A stretch of 64,000 bases of DNA, from contig NC_044030.1 in the NCBI RefSeq assembly GCF_900496995.4, positions 77,106,017 through 77,170,016 of the forward strand, read 5' to 3'. The notes beneath the pieces are model-generated. The model did no database searches. It was given only the letters and a program-made list of their open reading frames with translations, and was not told the DNA's origin. Of the stretch, positions 47,059 through 59,116 are shown one piece after another. The position numbers and the translations under genes were made by a program. Source of the DNA: Aquila chrysaetos chrysaetos. Its lineage: Eukaryota; Chordata; Aves; Accipitriformes; Accipitridae. How positions within the stretch are numbered: the stretch's first letter is position 1; each line of letters opens with the position of its first letter.

Positions 47059-48687
47059 CTGCGGGCAGCAGCGGGGAGGGGGGGACGGTCAGAGGAACCC
47101 TTGGTACCGGGAGGTGTAAGACGATCAGTGTGTTCAGCTCGGTTAGAGGATGGTAACGAGACTTTTGCAGCACTTTGGGAAGCGCTATAGGGTTTTGGGC
47201 AGAGGCATGAACCCAGGACAGGGATGCAGGGGGAGAATGCTCCAGCTGCAACTAAGCCAAAGGTCTGGTGAGTCCCTGTCCCGCTCCCAAACTCACGGTG
47301 CAGGAGCAGAGCGGCTTCCTCTAGAGGTCACCAGAAACTAGCAGATGTGCACACAGGCTCCGCTTGGACATGTTAGGATGGCTGGGAGCCCGACATCCAG
47401 GGCAGCGGCTGGGGTGCACGAACACACTTTCTGGGCATCACTGCCACTGCTGGGAGGAGGCTTCCCCCACCAGCACACCTCTGGCCACCCTGCTCCTGTG
47501 CCTGCTGGCGTGCCACCAGCTTGGCTTGCATCCCTTTGGCTGGGCCCTTGGACAAGGATCAAGCCGAGTGCAGCCATCTTTCCTAGAAAAATTCCCTCTG
47601 TCCTGTTGTCACTGCAGCCTGGGCCATGGGAGGTCCTGCCATCCTCCTGGAGATGCAGCTGCCGGTGCAATGGTTTAACCCCAGATTGAGTCCACACCTT
47701 CTGGGGATCTCTGATCCTCTTGGTGCTTGGCTCAAGGACAGAGGGATGCAGGTGCTCAGCAGAAATGCACCCACATCGCATGGCCACCACCAGAGAAAAC
47801 ATGCCTGGGTGATAGAGGAGGAGGGCTCAGCACCCTAGTGACCTTCCAGGGATGGAGCCAGGCTTGGCCTCAGGGTGTTGAGGGCACAGAGGGGACCAGG
47901 GCAGGAGCATCCTGCAGAGGCTGCATGGGAGATCACCCTCCATCCAGTCTCTGAGGCTGAGGACCAACACACTGCTGGCTTCATTCCCTCCCTGCACTGC
48001 CTGTTCATGGCATGGGGGGGACACAGGGCACCCCTTGTCCTTCCCCTGTGCCCTGGCTGACACAAACCACCTTCTCTCTGGACACATGTTGATAATAAAG
48101 ATGCTGGGGGGATGAGGGATGGTGTGGGTCTGACGCAGCCCATCTGCAAGTGCTGGTGCCCAGCCAGGGGCTCATGCTGCAGCAGAACAAGCAGCACTTC
48201 ACGGGTGTGCGGAACTTCATGGTGCAACCCGTGTGGGGTCCTCCACATCTCCCCAGCCACCCAGGCAAAGGTCAGGCAAAGGATCCCACTGCCCTGGGGA
48301 GTACCGACAGCTGAGTTTAAGATCTCAGTTCAACGACAGGAGCAAGATGGAGCCAAAAACTTCTGCCTGGTCCTTGATCACATCCCGAAGCCCAAAGAGA
48401 GAAAAGCTGCAATGTTGAGGTGCCCGGGGGTACCTGGGCAATGTACCTGGGGGATAAGGCTGCCCTGGCACTGCGGCTTTACACACGCAGGGATGGTGTG
48501 CATAGCAGGGATGCATGTGATGGCCCAGCCAGTGGCCAGCATGGTTAATCTCATCACTCTGCTGCTTGCAGGGGTACTTGAAAAGCAGGAAGCCACCCTG
48601 AGAAAGACCCAGCCCTTTTCCAGTCCCCCAATACAGCACATGCAACATCCCAGCACAGATTTAATCCCTTTGGCACACAAACTGCAG

Positions 48688-48705
48688 CCCCCCCCCCCCC
48701 CCCCC
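48688..48705. repeat. 18-nt C homopolymer
   Basis: An uninterrupted C run in the CNTFR intron. Confidence 0.95.
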
Positions 48706-51295
48706 GACTTTTACAGCTGCTCTGGGGCATCCCTACCAGGGAGGGGTGCACTTTTGCTTTCTTGCTCCAGGTGACAGCCTTTCCTTTCCTTTTTCCCTCT
48801 CCCAGGATGGCATCCAGCCTGCTGCCCAGCACAGCAGGGCCCTTGGGCTCTGTGCTCCCAGCTGCCCACACCACCCGGCCCGAGCCCGCCGGAGCTCCAC
48901 ATCTGGAGCACATCTGGAGGCAGGCCTGGCTTGTCCCCTCTCCAGCTGTCAGGGAGCAAAGGGCCTCCTGCCGCCTGCGAGGTGCAAAGCTGCTACCAAA
49001 CCTCAGCAGGGGAGCAGCATGGAGAAAGGCATGTGTCCGTCTCACCGCTGAAGGTTTTGGGGCTGGATGGGGGGAGGCCGAGTCCTGCCTTTCCTCGCAC
49101 CGCTGACTTGGGGCTGACACCCATGGTGCCAGTGGGATGCAAACAGGGGATGCTGGTGGTTTCACTGCAGGGCTTGTGCGAAGTTGATACATGCCTAAGC
49201 CCTAAAACACCATTAGTCAAAGCACTGGGACAACTGGTGCCCGAGTCCATGCCTTCCATCCAGGGGACACCTTCCCACCGCACCACAGGTCTCACCATCA
49301 GGTCTGACTTGTTAGCATGGGGGCAGCTACTTGGGGTACCCACCAAGGGGGTCTGAGGTCAGAGCCTGGCTGGAAGAAACCTGTCATGGGGGGCAGGTGA
49401 GCCCAGTGACCCCAGTGGGGCTCCGTGCAGGGTCTCCCTGAGCTTCCAGCACACTGAAGAGGCTGAGAGCCAGCCCTGGGGTCACAAGTGCTGCCTCTTG
49501 TCCAGATAACGGGGTCTGGCTTAGAGCAGTTTAGCAGCTTGCAGGTCCCCAGCACAGTCTCTACTGGGGGGTTGCTGCTCCCATCCTGGGGCTGGGCACA
49601 GTGCATCCTGCAGGAAAAGGGTTTTGGACCATTTCACTGATGGGATAGGTGAAAACTGAAATCCTGTGAGGTCTCAGCAGAAGGGAAGATGGGGAAAAGA
49701 AGATGAGGAGAATGTGGACAAGAAGATGAAGAGGATGCTGGTCCCTCCTGGAGGACATGGCTGTGCATCCTCCAACCCTTGGGGGTCTTGGCTGAGACAC
49801 ATCCCACCAACCCCCAGCCCTGCTCAGCCCAGGACCAAAACCAGAGCTGCATCAGGGTCCTCAGAGGTGACGGGCTCTTGGCAATCACTGCTGCACCCAG
49901 CAGAGCTGAGGAGACAACTTCTGCACCCTCTTCTCATAAGGACACACCTTCGTGGCCCAGGCCCAGGGTAGGCAAGACAGGAGACCCACCAGGTTGTGAA
50001 TCACCCAGCCTGTGCAAAGCATCGCGCTTGGCAGGGCACCTCCCCACAGCCTCGTGGCACACTGAGGCTGTCCCTGCCATCCAGCCCCTGGGATTCAGGC
50101 CTCTGCCGCTGGCTCCAGTCACTGCTCGCAGGCATGCTGCTTGGCACAGCAGGATGGGATGCATGTGCAGCACCGTGCACATCACACAGCGGGTACCTGC
50201 CTGGATGGGATAAGCCCAGAGCTGTTTTGTGGCATCCACCAATTTACACTGCCAAGGTGATCAAGCTCAATTAATTCCTAATGCCAATTAAATTAAATGA
50301 AACCTCACTGGGTGAGCTGCCAGTCCCCTGCAAGCCTGTTTCTCCCAGCCTGGCCTGTGCTTGGCTGTGGATGCCTTGGAAGCAGGGAATGAGCACAGGG
50401 CTCAGAAAGATGCTGGGGTTATCTGGCTGGTGTGTGGGTGTCTCTGGGTCTTTCAGCATCCTCTGAGCCCCCCGGCTGCTCCCTGAGCCCCGCAGCAAGC
50501 AGGCTGCGGGCAGGTCAGCCCTGCTGAGGTCCTGCTGGCCTGGCCAGGCTGCTGCTCCATCCAGAGTGTTTTCTCCAGCGCAGAGAGCCCTCCTGGCTGA
50601 GCGCTTCCTCTTGGGAGCAATTCCTGCCTCTCCCCAGCCGCAGCCAGCCTGCAGCTGAGTGTTTGCAGATGGGGCATCACAAGCACAACAGGGTCAAGGC
50701 TGTGCTTTGCCTGGGGGGGGGGATGTTCCTCCAGGACCCAGGCTGGAGGACCTGGAGGACCTTCCTTGTAGGGCCTGGCAAGGTGCTGCACTAAGCCCCT
50801 CTTTAGCAGACAAAAAGAGAAGGCATAGACTGCAGCATCCATATCTCCCCACACATAACTACGTCTGCACGTAGCACTTCTGAGCTGGGCAGCCAGGAGA
50901 CACATCCAACATTTGCCATGGTGGGTAAGTCCCTGGGTGGGTGCCCGTGGCTCAGCACAGAAGTGCAGAAGCAGATGGGAAAGCACACAGGGACCGGGTC
51001 CAACTGGACACAGACAGCGAGAGCTGGGGCAGGACACACACTGGGGAGGTCGTGGGGGGATGGATGGACACACAGCATCAAAGGCAGAGGGAGAAATTCC
51101 TTAATCCGCGTCCCCGCCACACAGAAACAAAAGTTGGAGGAAGGCTGCACATGGTAATTTTTTTGGCCGGGGGAGTCTGCGTGTCGTTGCCTGCCTTTGT
51201 GCAACTGCCAAGAGTCACTCCGGCTGGCTGTGAAGCACTGCCCAGATTAATGAGGGATCAGTAGCCAGTGCAATGCAGAGCTATTAGCATTGGGG

Positions 51296-51321
51296 AAAAA
51301 AAAAAAAAAGAGAGAGAGAGA
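51296..51321. repeat. A homopolymer followed by (AG)n
   Basis: A run of about 14 A followed by a short GA repeat. It might be an old retroposon tail, but no retroposon body was recognised. Confidence 0.9.
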
Positions 51322-54300
51322 AATGAAAAAAAGCCCTTGAACCCAATAATTCAGCCGACAGCTTGCTGAGGACAGTGTGGGCTGGGATCCCATTCCCTGC
51401 CATGGCCACATACTCCCATCAGCCTGCTTAGAAAGATAACAGGGCTGCCGAGGGATGGCCGGTGCCCATCCACAGCCCAGAGCACCAGGATGAGCCCAGG
51501 GGCCAGTGTGATACTGATGGGATTGGGACAGACACCTAGGGTAGGTGAACGGGAGGATTTCCCAGCACCTGGCTTTCCCCCTGTCCGTGCTGATCCCCCC
51601 TGCACATGTGCTGGAGGACTGGAGACATCCACATGAGCCATCCACACCATGCACCCCAACAGGGGACATCCATGCGTGCCCTTGTCCCAGTCCCTGCCTG
51701 CAGAGTTTTGGCACTGCCTTGCAGTGCTCGGCACAGCAGGAGTTAAAGAAGCCATTCTGCCCCCCACCCCCCAGCTCCCCACCCAGCCCACCCTGCCCCA
51801 GGGTGCCCTGGCAGTAAAAAATGTCACTGTGCTCTGTTCCCACCCACACTCTGCTCCTGGTCCAGCGTGACCAGGTAGCAATTACTTGCAAACAGGGTGA
51901 TGCTCAGGCAGGTCTGAAGCGCAGATGGCCTTTAGAAGGGGATGGAGGGGAAAAAAACCCCAACTCTCCCTGCCCCAGCAGCTGGGCTGGGGGCTGGTAT
52001 ATGTTGGAAGGAGGCGGAGGAGGAGAAGGGGGGATCAGATGCCTCCTTCTCTGCATCCCACATGAAAATGTGTTTGCTGGCTCCCCTGGGGCAGCAGTGG
52101 CTCTGCTTTCCATTCTTTGACACCTCCTGCTCCCTAGCGCGGCTCCCAGTGTGGGAAGGGGCTGTTCTTCTGCCAGGAAGGTGGCAATGAGGGGATGGGG
52201 GGCTGGCATCCCTCAGTCCCATGGCAGGGATGCACCACCTCTGTGCATGCCAGGACAGAGACCACATGCCTGTCCCAGGTGTTGTATGGAGCCTCAATGA
52301 GCCTGCCTTGCCCAAAATAAAAGGAGCACCCCGGCTATTGTAGGGTGAAGCTGATCTGCTGACACAGACTGTGCCACCCACAGCAAGCAGGGGAACGTGG
52401 AAGGAAACCCCTCCTAAGAGCACAGACAGGATCTGCCATGCCTCTCACGTCCTCACAACCTCCTCCACCTCTGGATGCTCCCTGGGTTATCCTGGATAAT
52501 GGGGGAAACGGGAACTGGGAGGGGGACGGGGCATCCCAGTGGGCTTGATTTCACAGCCTCTCTTCCCCATAACAAGTGGCCAGATCCTGCCACCTGGCTG
52601 CAAGGTGTTCTGCTGGGACTCATGCTACACAAGTAGCTGCTGTTTCAGGTGCCTTCAGTCCCTGCAATTGTAGGGGGATCCTGGCAGGCTCCCACCTGCT
52701 CTGGGGAACAGGCTAAACCAAAAGCAGGAGTAACCCTAAAGCAAGCTGCCCCAATGCTGGGAAGTGCAGGAGCGTCGCTGCAAACAGCCACTGCTGCCTG
52801 CGAAGAGATGTCACCAAGCATAAAATAAATGTTCTGGTTTTTCCATTTCAAAGCCGTGTCTGGAGAGCAAATAGGTCTGACATTCATTACTAATAAGCAA
52901 GCCCCCAAATACCTCCTCCTTCTGCAGCACTGCAGGAATCAGTTGGGCTAGCCCCAGACAAAACTTTCTGCCTGGACTCTGGAATAACTAAAAGGTTGGG
53001 AAAAGTGAATGAACCCCGCTTATTCTCTGCCAGCTGGGTAGTGGAGGAGCCCAGCAGGGTCTGAGCTGCGGTCCCTGCTGTCACCCCCCCAAAAAAGGCT
53101 GTTGTGCTGCTGGTCTGGGAGGACAAGTTAACACGAGGCTCCTCTGCAGCCTGCATTGTGTCACACCAGATGCAGTTAAATGACTCCCTTCTGGCTTAAA
53201 ATAAAGAGCATCTTTGAAAGTGGAGCTGTGAGCTCGTCAATAACGGGACTCTTCCTCCGGATGCACTGTCCCCTCCTGCCAAGTGACAGCTGGCAGAGCT
53301 CGCTTTTGCTTCTGGCTGTGGGTAGGATGGGATCAGGGATGCTCAGGGTGCTCAGCACCAGCTCTAACCCCACCCAGCACTGGCATCTGCTGCCCGCAGA
53401 TGCATTTACCACAGTGACGCAGTGGGCTGGTGGTGAAAGCAGACGGATGCAGCTTGTGTGTGGGCATGGCAGGGCACGGGCATCTGCCCGGCATGGTCTG
53501 CATGTGGACAGGGAAACTAAACTTGCCAGCGCCATCCTACCTGCACGTAGCTGTGCGAGCATGGAGGTGAACACAGGCACACGGGTGTGTGCATGAGTGC
53601 TCTGCTGCTCAGTGGCACCTTTACAGCTGCCTTTGGAGGCCTGATCCTGCCAGGTGCTCAGAACTTCTCGTCACTAGCAGTTCCCAAGGGGGCTGAGAGC
53701 ACCCAGACGGTGCCAGCCAACAGTCCCGAGCCCGGCTCCATCCCTCGAGCTGGGGTGGGGATAGAAAAGGTGATTTCTGAGCATTTCCCACCTCCCTCCT
53801 CCTCTGAGGCACCCTCTGCTTGAGCCCTGCTTGTCCCATGCCAAGCTGTGAGCGACACTATTACAGCCTCAAAATTTTGCTCCCACCTATTAATTCTTTT
53901 TTTTTTTTTCCTTCTTTTTTAATCACTGACTTTGCAGCCAGGAGGGGAAGGGAGAGAAGTGCCGCAATAAAAGCTACCAGGCGTGAAGCTGTAACCCAGC
54001 TCACTCAGGGTGACCTCCCTGCCAAGGTTGCCTTGCAAAGAGAGGGAGCGCAGGCAAAGCAGCAGAGGCACAGGGGGATGCAAATGGGCGCGAAGAAGCG
54101 CGCCCACCGCAAAGTGACATTGCTGCCACGCCGGCGGGGATGCAGCTGCGGCAGGCGGTGGCACTAATTGCCTTCCCCAGCTCCATCCCTCCCCCTTGGC
54201 CGTTGCAGGCAGGATACACATTAACACACACTTTCAGGTTATTCCAGGCTGCCCCAAGGCAGGAACTTACAGAGACAGCCTGTGAGATTCACCTATTTGA

Positions 54301-54689
54301 CTGAAAAATGTTGCTTTGCCTTGGGGGATAAGCCTGAGCCCACCGTGGCAGCCACCCGCCAACATATGAGTGACAGTGGCTGGCCCTGAGAACCGTGCCC
54401 TCCTCACACCAATGAACTCTACTACCAAATATTTGGCAATACCCTCATATTGCCCATTCCTGTCCCCAGATCCCCATCTTTTGCCCAGATCAGAGCTGCT
54501 CAGCAGTAGAGCCGGCACAGATGCCCGCATCAGGGGCTCTGTGGCCCCAGCTCCTAAAATCCCAGGGTGGTGGGAGCACCTCTGCTTGCTTTTCCAAAGA
54601 AGGACGTTTCCAGCCTTTGCAAATGCTCACGGACATGGCTCTAATGCTTCCAAAACAGAAGAGGAAGGAGACAACCCAACCACATTATT

Positions 54690-54880
54690 AGCTTTAAATA
54701 TCTCATGACCTTTTACTGCAAATCTCAAGATCTGAGGCGCAGCCCGCCTCACGGTTCATTAACATTTCATGTTGTCAGTGCAGCCAATGGGTTCAATTAG
54801 ACTTCGCGACGGCATCTGCAAATTGCTGGCAACCCACCGGAGGAAATCCTCCTTCAGCCTGGCCGCCAGCTCTGACGCTG
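54690..54880. promoter_or_regulatory. Candidate intronic enhancer of CNTFR
   Basis: A compositionally balanced segment in GC-rich intron DNA. It contains ATTAGCTTTAAATATCTCA, GGTTCATTAACATTTCATG and GCCAATGGGTTCAATTAGAC, the last being an NF-Y-type CCAAT next to a homeodomain-type AATTAG. It has no repeats and no open frame of interest. This is the pattern typical of a conserved noncoding element. Conservation itself is not shown by this window. Confidence 0.4.
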
Positions 54881-56079
54881 CTTAAGAAATACCTTCTGAG
54901 CCTTGCCACGTTCCCGGGACATGCACTGAGCTGTCAGTGCTCAGTGCTTGCGATCTCCCCCCAAAAATTGGGAAAAGGGGAGAGCCTGCTCCAGCAAATG
55001 CTATCGGGCGGGAGCAGACTGGGTGCAAGACCTGCCCTGGGCTCCCCAAAGATGCTCGGGATGGTGCCTGGCCACCCGCCTGCATCTAGGGGTACGCATG
55101 CAGACATGCTTGCAGGGAGATCACATGTGTGAGCGTGGCGATCGCTGCTGTTGCGAGTTAACTGAAGGAGCCTGTAAAACCAGAAACAGGCTATTAGCAA
55201 TCCATTAGGAAAGGGTATCCAGTTCCAGCCTAGGTAAGCCATTAGAGGAACATCTGAGAGCATTAGGAGAGCTCGCTTGGGGCCAGGATGGGGCTATAAA
55301 ACAGAAGAGGAAACCACGCTAATCTGGCTTGAATTACAAACTTAAAAGCAGGAGAAAAATAAAGGATACCCTAAACATTTAATGTTTTATATTTAGGAGA
55401 CAGAAGGGGAGATTCTGCCAAAAGGAGAGAATAAAAAACCTGTTTAGGCTACAAATATCCCATCTCTCTTCTGGCAGCAGAGAAACCACCAGCCCCTCTT
55501 CCAGAAAGGGAGGAGCATGACTTTAAAGTTACTTGGGTTTCAGAGCGAGCTCGGTGCTGGTGGGGCGGAGGGGAGTCACTGGCCACCCGATGTGGCACGA
55601 TGTGACACGGCTGCATCCTGAACAGCCAGGAAATACCGGTGCCCGGGTTCGACGGAGCTGCTGCGAGGCAGCAAGATGGTGCAAGGAGCATCCAGCACAC
55701 GCCCCGCTACCCGCTCACGTGGAAACTCATCATCATCATCCCTCCACGATAATAATTCCCAGAGCACATCATCGTAACTCCCAGAGCAAACTGCAACACG
55801 AGAGCTGCTAAGTGGCTTGAGCAGAAAGGTGGTGCTGAGCAGGGGAAAGGGAGTGCAAATGGCATGCTGGGGCTCAAACCCACCTTTGCAAAGCACTGGG
55901 AAGGGGATGAGGGTGTCCCACCGACCCTGGGTCAGCCCCAGATATTGCTTGATGGAGGGGATGCTTGGGCCAAACATTGCTTGGCTCTCTCTGGGGGGAA
56001 ATTGCACTTATGGCTAGCTTGCGTAGTGGTGGTCTCAGTAAGATCCACCACTCCCACCACGGATGGCTTCATCTTCTGG

Positions 56080-56245
56080 TGCCAAGCCCTGGCATTATTA
56101 AAATCCTGAAAGGAAGAGCCTGGGAGAAAGCAGGCGCTGATTGAATCAGGCCCTATGGTATTCGACAGCTCGACATCCATCTGATCCTATTAGTGCTCAT
56201 TCAGTCCTGCCTGCTGAGGTGCTGTGCATAAATCAGACCCTGCAA
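56080..56245. promoter_or_regulatory. Candidate intronic regulatory element
   Basis: A balanced segment with GCATTATTAAAATCCTG, GCTGATTGAATCAGGC (56136-56151, itself near-palindromic), ATCCTATTAGTGCTCATTC and GCATAAATCAGACC. A 16-mer differing at one base recurs at 57105-57120 in a second AT-rich patch. Confidence 0.35.
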
Positions 56246-56980
56246 AGATAACGGGAGGTGGAGGAGAGAAAGGGGAGCTGCTGCTTCTGCCAAGAAATGC
56301 CACATGTGAGCAGGGCCTGCATGGATATTCCTGGCTCTGGGCAGTCTCCGGTGCTCCCTTGTGGGTTTGCTCCCACAGGGATGCTGGGCTTCCTGCAGGG
56401 CTGCCAAGGGGGTGGCAGGAGATGCTTAAAACCCACGGCCAGTGCATGGATGGGTTGCCACGAGGAGGCAAGGACGGGGCTCAGCATCGGGACCTTGGGC
56501 ACACAGGGATGGGCCAGAGCATGAGGTTACCCAGCTCCTCCTGGCTGCTGGTGGACACTTCTCCTCTCCGCGCCAGGCTCCCAAGCTGTCATGTTGTCAG
56601 CAAGCAAGTTGTGTGCAATGGCTTTTCCATGCCGGCAGCCAGCGGGGACAGCCAGAACCAAGATGGGAGCCAGCTTGTAGCAGGAGACCTTCACCTCGGT
56701 TAAGAGAGTTAAGACACCCCCATGCAAGCACGGCATACATGACCATTGCATCCTTTCTCAGGGCACTTGTCCCTTCAAGAGACACCCAACACCACCACCG
56801 TAGGATGAGCTGGATGGCTGAGCTAGGCTTGGCCCTACCAAACCATGTCCTTCCCTTTCCTGGCTGGATTTGGGGGAATGGGGACACCCCCCAAAATGCC
56901 AACAAGCAATAGGTCAAGCAAAGCAGACCTCAGCATGGCTTGGGCATGCTCCCAGCATGCTGGCATCGGTGGGGTTCACT

Positions 56981-57033
56981 TTTGGGTGCAAACTCCTGCA
57001 TTTGCAGGGTGCCCAGCTGGGCTAAGCAGGCTG
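56981..57033. repeat. Diverged direct repeat, copy 1
   Basis: About 53 nt beginning TTTGGGTGCAAACTCCTGCA and ending CAGGCTG. It matches the copy at 57650 closely, with a few substitutions and a 4-nt gap near the end. Only about 670 nt separate the copies, and no other copy was noticed. It is either a local duplication or two members of an unrecognised short dispersed repeat. Confidence 0.75.
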
Positions 57034-57649
57034 AGCGTGCCAAGGGGGTCTGGGCTCAGAGCAGCTCTGGCTGCTGCAGCGCTGCCAACCCCTGGTGTTT
57101 GGGAGCTGATTGAATTAGGCTTCGCAAATAATTCATCTGATGAATAGTGGCAGTTTTCCTCAAATCATCCACAAATCAGATTTTTCATTACCCAGCCGGT
57201 GGGGCAGAGAGTCAGAAAACAAGGCTGGTACCTCACTCACTGAATGCTTGCACTTGCTTGCCGAGCAAATTATTCCCCAAACACACTTCTCCATCAGTCA
57301 GTGACGGGGGACATGTCTCTTGCAAGGAGATATTGATTAAAAGCGGTACTCAGGACTGCTGTGCCCTCCTGGGATGCTTGGAAATGAGCCCTTCTTGGCC
57401 CTCCTTGCACCTACCATGAGGCATGGTACCTCAAGCCCTCTCTGCAGCTCAGGGTATCTTTAAATAGGAGAAATAAAATTTTTACTGCTCTAGAACTGCC
57501 TTTTCCAGCCAGGGTTGCCCTGCCACCAGTGTTGTTAACACCTCCATGTATTTCCCACCATTGCTGCCTGTCTGAGAGCACTGGGGAGGCCACACTGTCC
57601 CCCCTGAGGGTGTCGAGGTGGGAGGCAGCTCACTGGCTCTCGCAACATT

Positions 57650-57698
57650 TTTGGGTGCAAACCCCTACATTTGCAGGGTGCTTGGCTGAATCAGGCTG
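57650..57698. repeat. Diverged direct repeat, copy 2
   Basis: The partner of 56981-57033. The central CATTTGCAGGGTGC is identical in both. In the same plus-strand reading frame both translate to FWVQTP-FAGC, but no exon signals flank them, so this is not read as coding. Confidence 0.75.
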
Positions 57699-58479
57699 TG
57701 GCAGGATAAAAACATCAGCTTTTTCCACAACAGTTTCACACCCTGAAAAAAATGACATTGTGTTTGGTACTTCCCATTAATTCTTCCCCTTTTCTCACAG
57801 CTTCTACAATTCAAGCATTTCCCCCCCAAGTGAAAAAAAGTATCCACAGCAAACTAATACCCAATCTCCACCTCTGCTTTCTTACCCCTCGGGACGGTCC
57901 ATGGATGCTCTCCTGCTCCCAGGAGGGAAGCTAAGGGCAAAGAGACAAGCAGGAAAACCCTCTCCCAATGATTTTCAAAGCCATCAGCAAACGCTTCAAT
58001 CTGAAACACAACCTGTGGTGCTGACTTGTCAAAAAACCCAAGGAAGGCAAAATGAAAAAGTCGCTGAGATACTGCCATCTTGCAGAGACACAAACAAATC
58101 CTGCCATCCTCTCTCTCAGCCGTTTCTCTCCTTAGGAAAAGCTGGCCGGCAGAAAATCCCCCTCGGCTCCACAACACAAGTGAGCTCCCAGGGGACCGGG
58201 TGCTGCCTCCTATTTCTCTTTTTTTGAGGGGGCGGGGGGCAATATGCTTTATCAAGCAAAGAACGTAATTGGCTTTCGACTGGCCCAGCTGAGTGCAGAG
58301 GGGATGCTGGATGAGCCATGCCAGCGTAGCAGCAACTCTCCTCGAGCAGCAGATTGCTTTCCTTCACAAGCTGAGCATGCAAGAAGCACACAGAGGAAAA
58401 AAAAAAGCCTATTCGTTATCTTCCTGCAGCTAACAAATGAAATCTGTCCTCCAGGCTGCCAAGGATTTCACTGACTATT

Positions 58480-58690
58480 TTTTTTTTAAAGAAACAAGAA
58501 ATAAAAGTAAGAAATACGATAACATCGCGGCAATCGCTCCGTGACTGTGCTCTGAGTTACGGCAAGCGGTATTTTATCTTCAGTTCAAAATCTAAATGTG
58601 GCAGAGGCGCATTTAAATGTGGTGACATTTATACTTTAAATGCCTTTTACATCTCGTTGGCAGGTTTTATATAGAACATATGTATGGAAA
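58480..58690. promoter_or_regulatory. Candidate regulatory element near a CNTFR exon
   Basis: An AT-rich, repeat-free segment about 260 nt into the intron from the donor of the exon at 58953. It contains AATACGATAACATCGCGGC, CGGTATTTTATCTTCAG and repeated CATTTAAATGTGG / TTTAAATGCC motifs (MEF2/POU-like AT cores). It contains several CpG sites retained in otherwise AT-rich DNA, which is unusual for decaying sequence. Confidence 0.4.
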
Positions 58691-58952
58691 GTAGATAGGG
58701 GCCGTGGATGAAAATGCGGAGCAGGGAAAACCTGCAGAGCCATTTGTAGGCAGAATGTGAGTTAAAAGAAAGATGGAGAGGAAGAGAGAAGGGAGGGAGG
58801 AGAGACAGAGAAGGAGAGGAAAAAAATCTGGGTTGCCTGGGCAGTAAACAGACATTTTTTTTGGTCCCTGACCACTTGTTCCCAGTGCAACTTGTTCCCA
58901 GGCACCAGCTCCCCCCGTTCCCTCCTGTCCCGGACAGCTCAGCATCACTTAC

Positions 58953-59116
58953 GTGTTGCCACTGGTCCAGGATGAGGGGCCGATACCGCAGGAAGAACTT
59001 GAGCGGGAAAGACTCGGGGTCGGGCCAGGATGAGGGGTTTTGCCATGACACTTCCAGCCTCCGAGGGTTATTGGGCACGGGTTTGGCCACCACGCTCTCC
59101 GGCGGGTCCGGCTTTA
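58953..59116 (-). CDS. CNTFR: CNTFR exon: first half of membrane-proximal FN3 domain
   Basis: Two bases completing a split Val codon, plus 54 codons. It encodes VKPDPPESVVAKPVPNNPRR, then the LEVSWQNP segment with the conserved Trp of the FN3 B-strand, and LRYRPLILDQWQH. These closely match CNTF receptor alpha and place the exon at the start of the third extracellular domain (the second FN3). The linker Pro-rich PDPP marks the hinge between the two FN3 domains of the cytokine-binding module. The acceptor is CTTCTCTTCCAG|TAAAGCC (phase 1) and the donor is CAACAC|GTAAGT (phase 0). The reading frame is intact. The exon encoding the preceding FN3 domain and the Ig-like domain is not in the window. 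Confidence 0.98.

Larger units (their letters stand above)
47059..58952 (-). other. CNTFR: CNTFR intron (11,894 nt)
   Basis: A phase-0 intron between donor CAACAC|GTAAGTGATG and acceptor GCCCGCAG|GTTGAG. The half nearer the downstream exon is GC-rich unique DNA with a C run at 48688-48705 and an A-plus-GA run at 51296-51321. The 52.6-58.9 kb half is richer in AT and holds several candidate regulatory elements (about 54690-54880, 55240-55440, 56080-56245, 57100-57190 and 58480-58690) and the direct repeat at 56981/57650. No nested coding gene was recognised on either strand. Confidence 0.9.
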
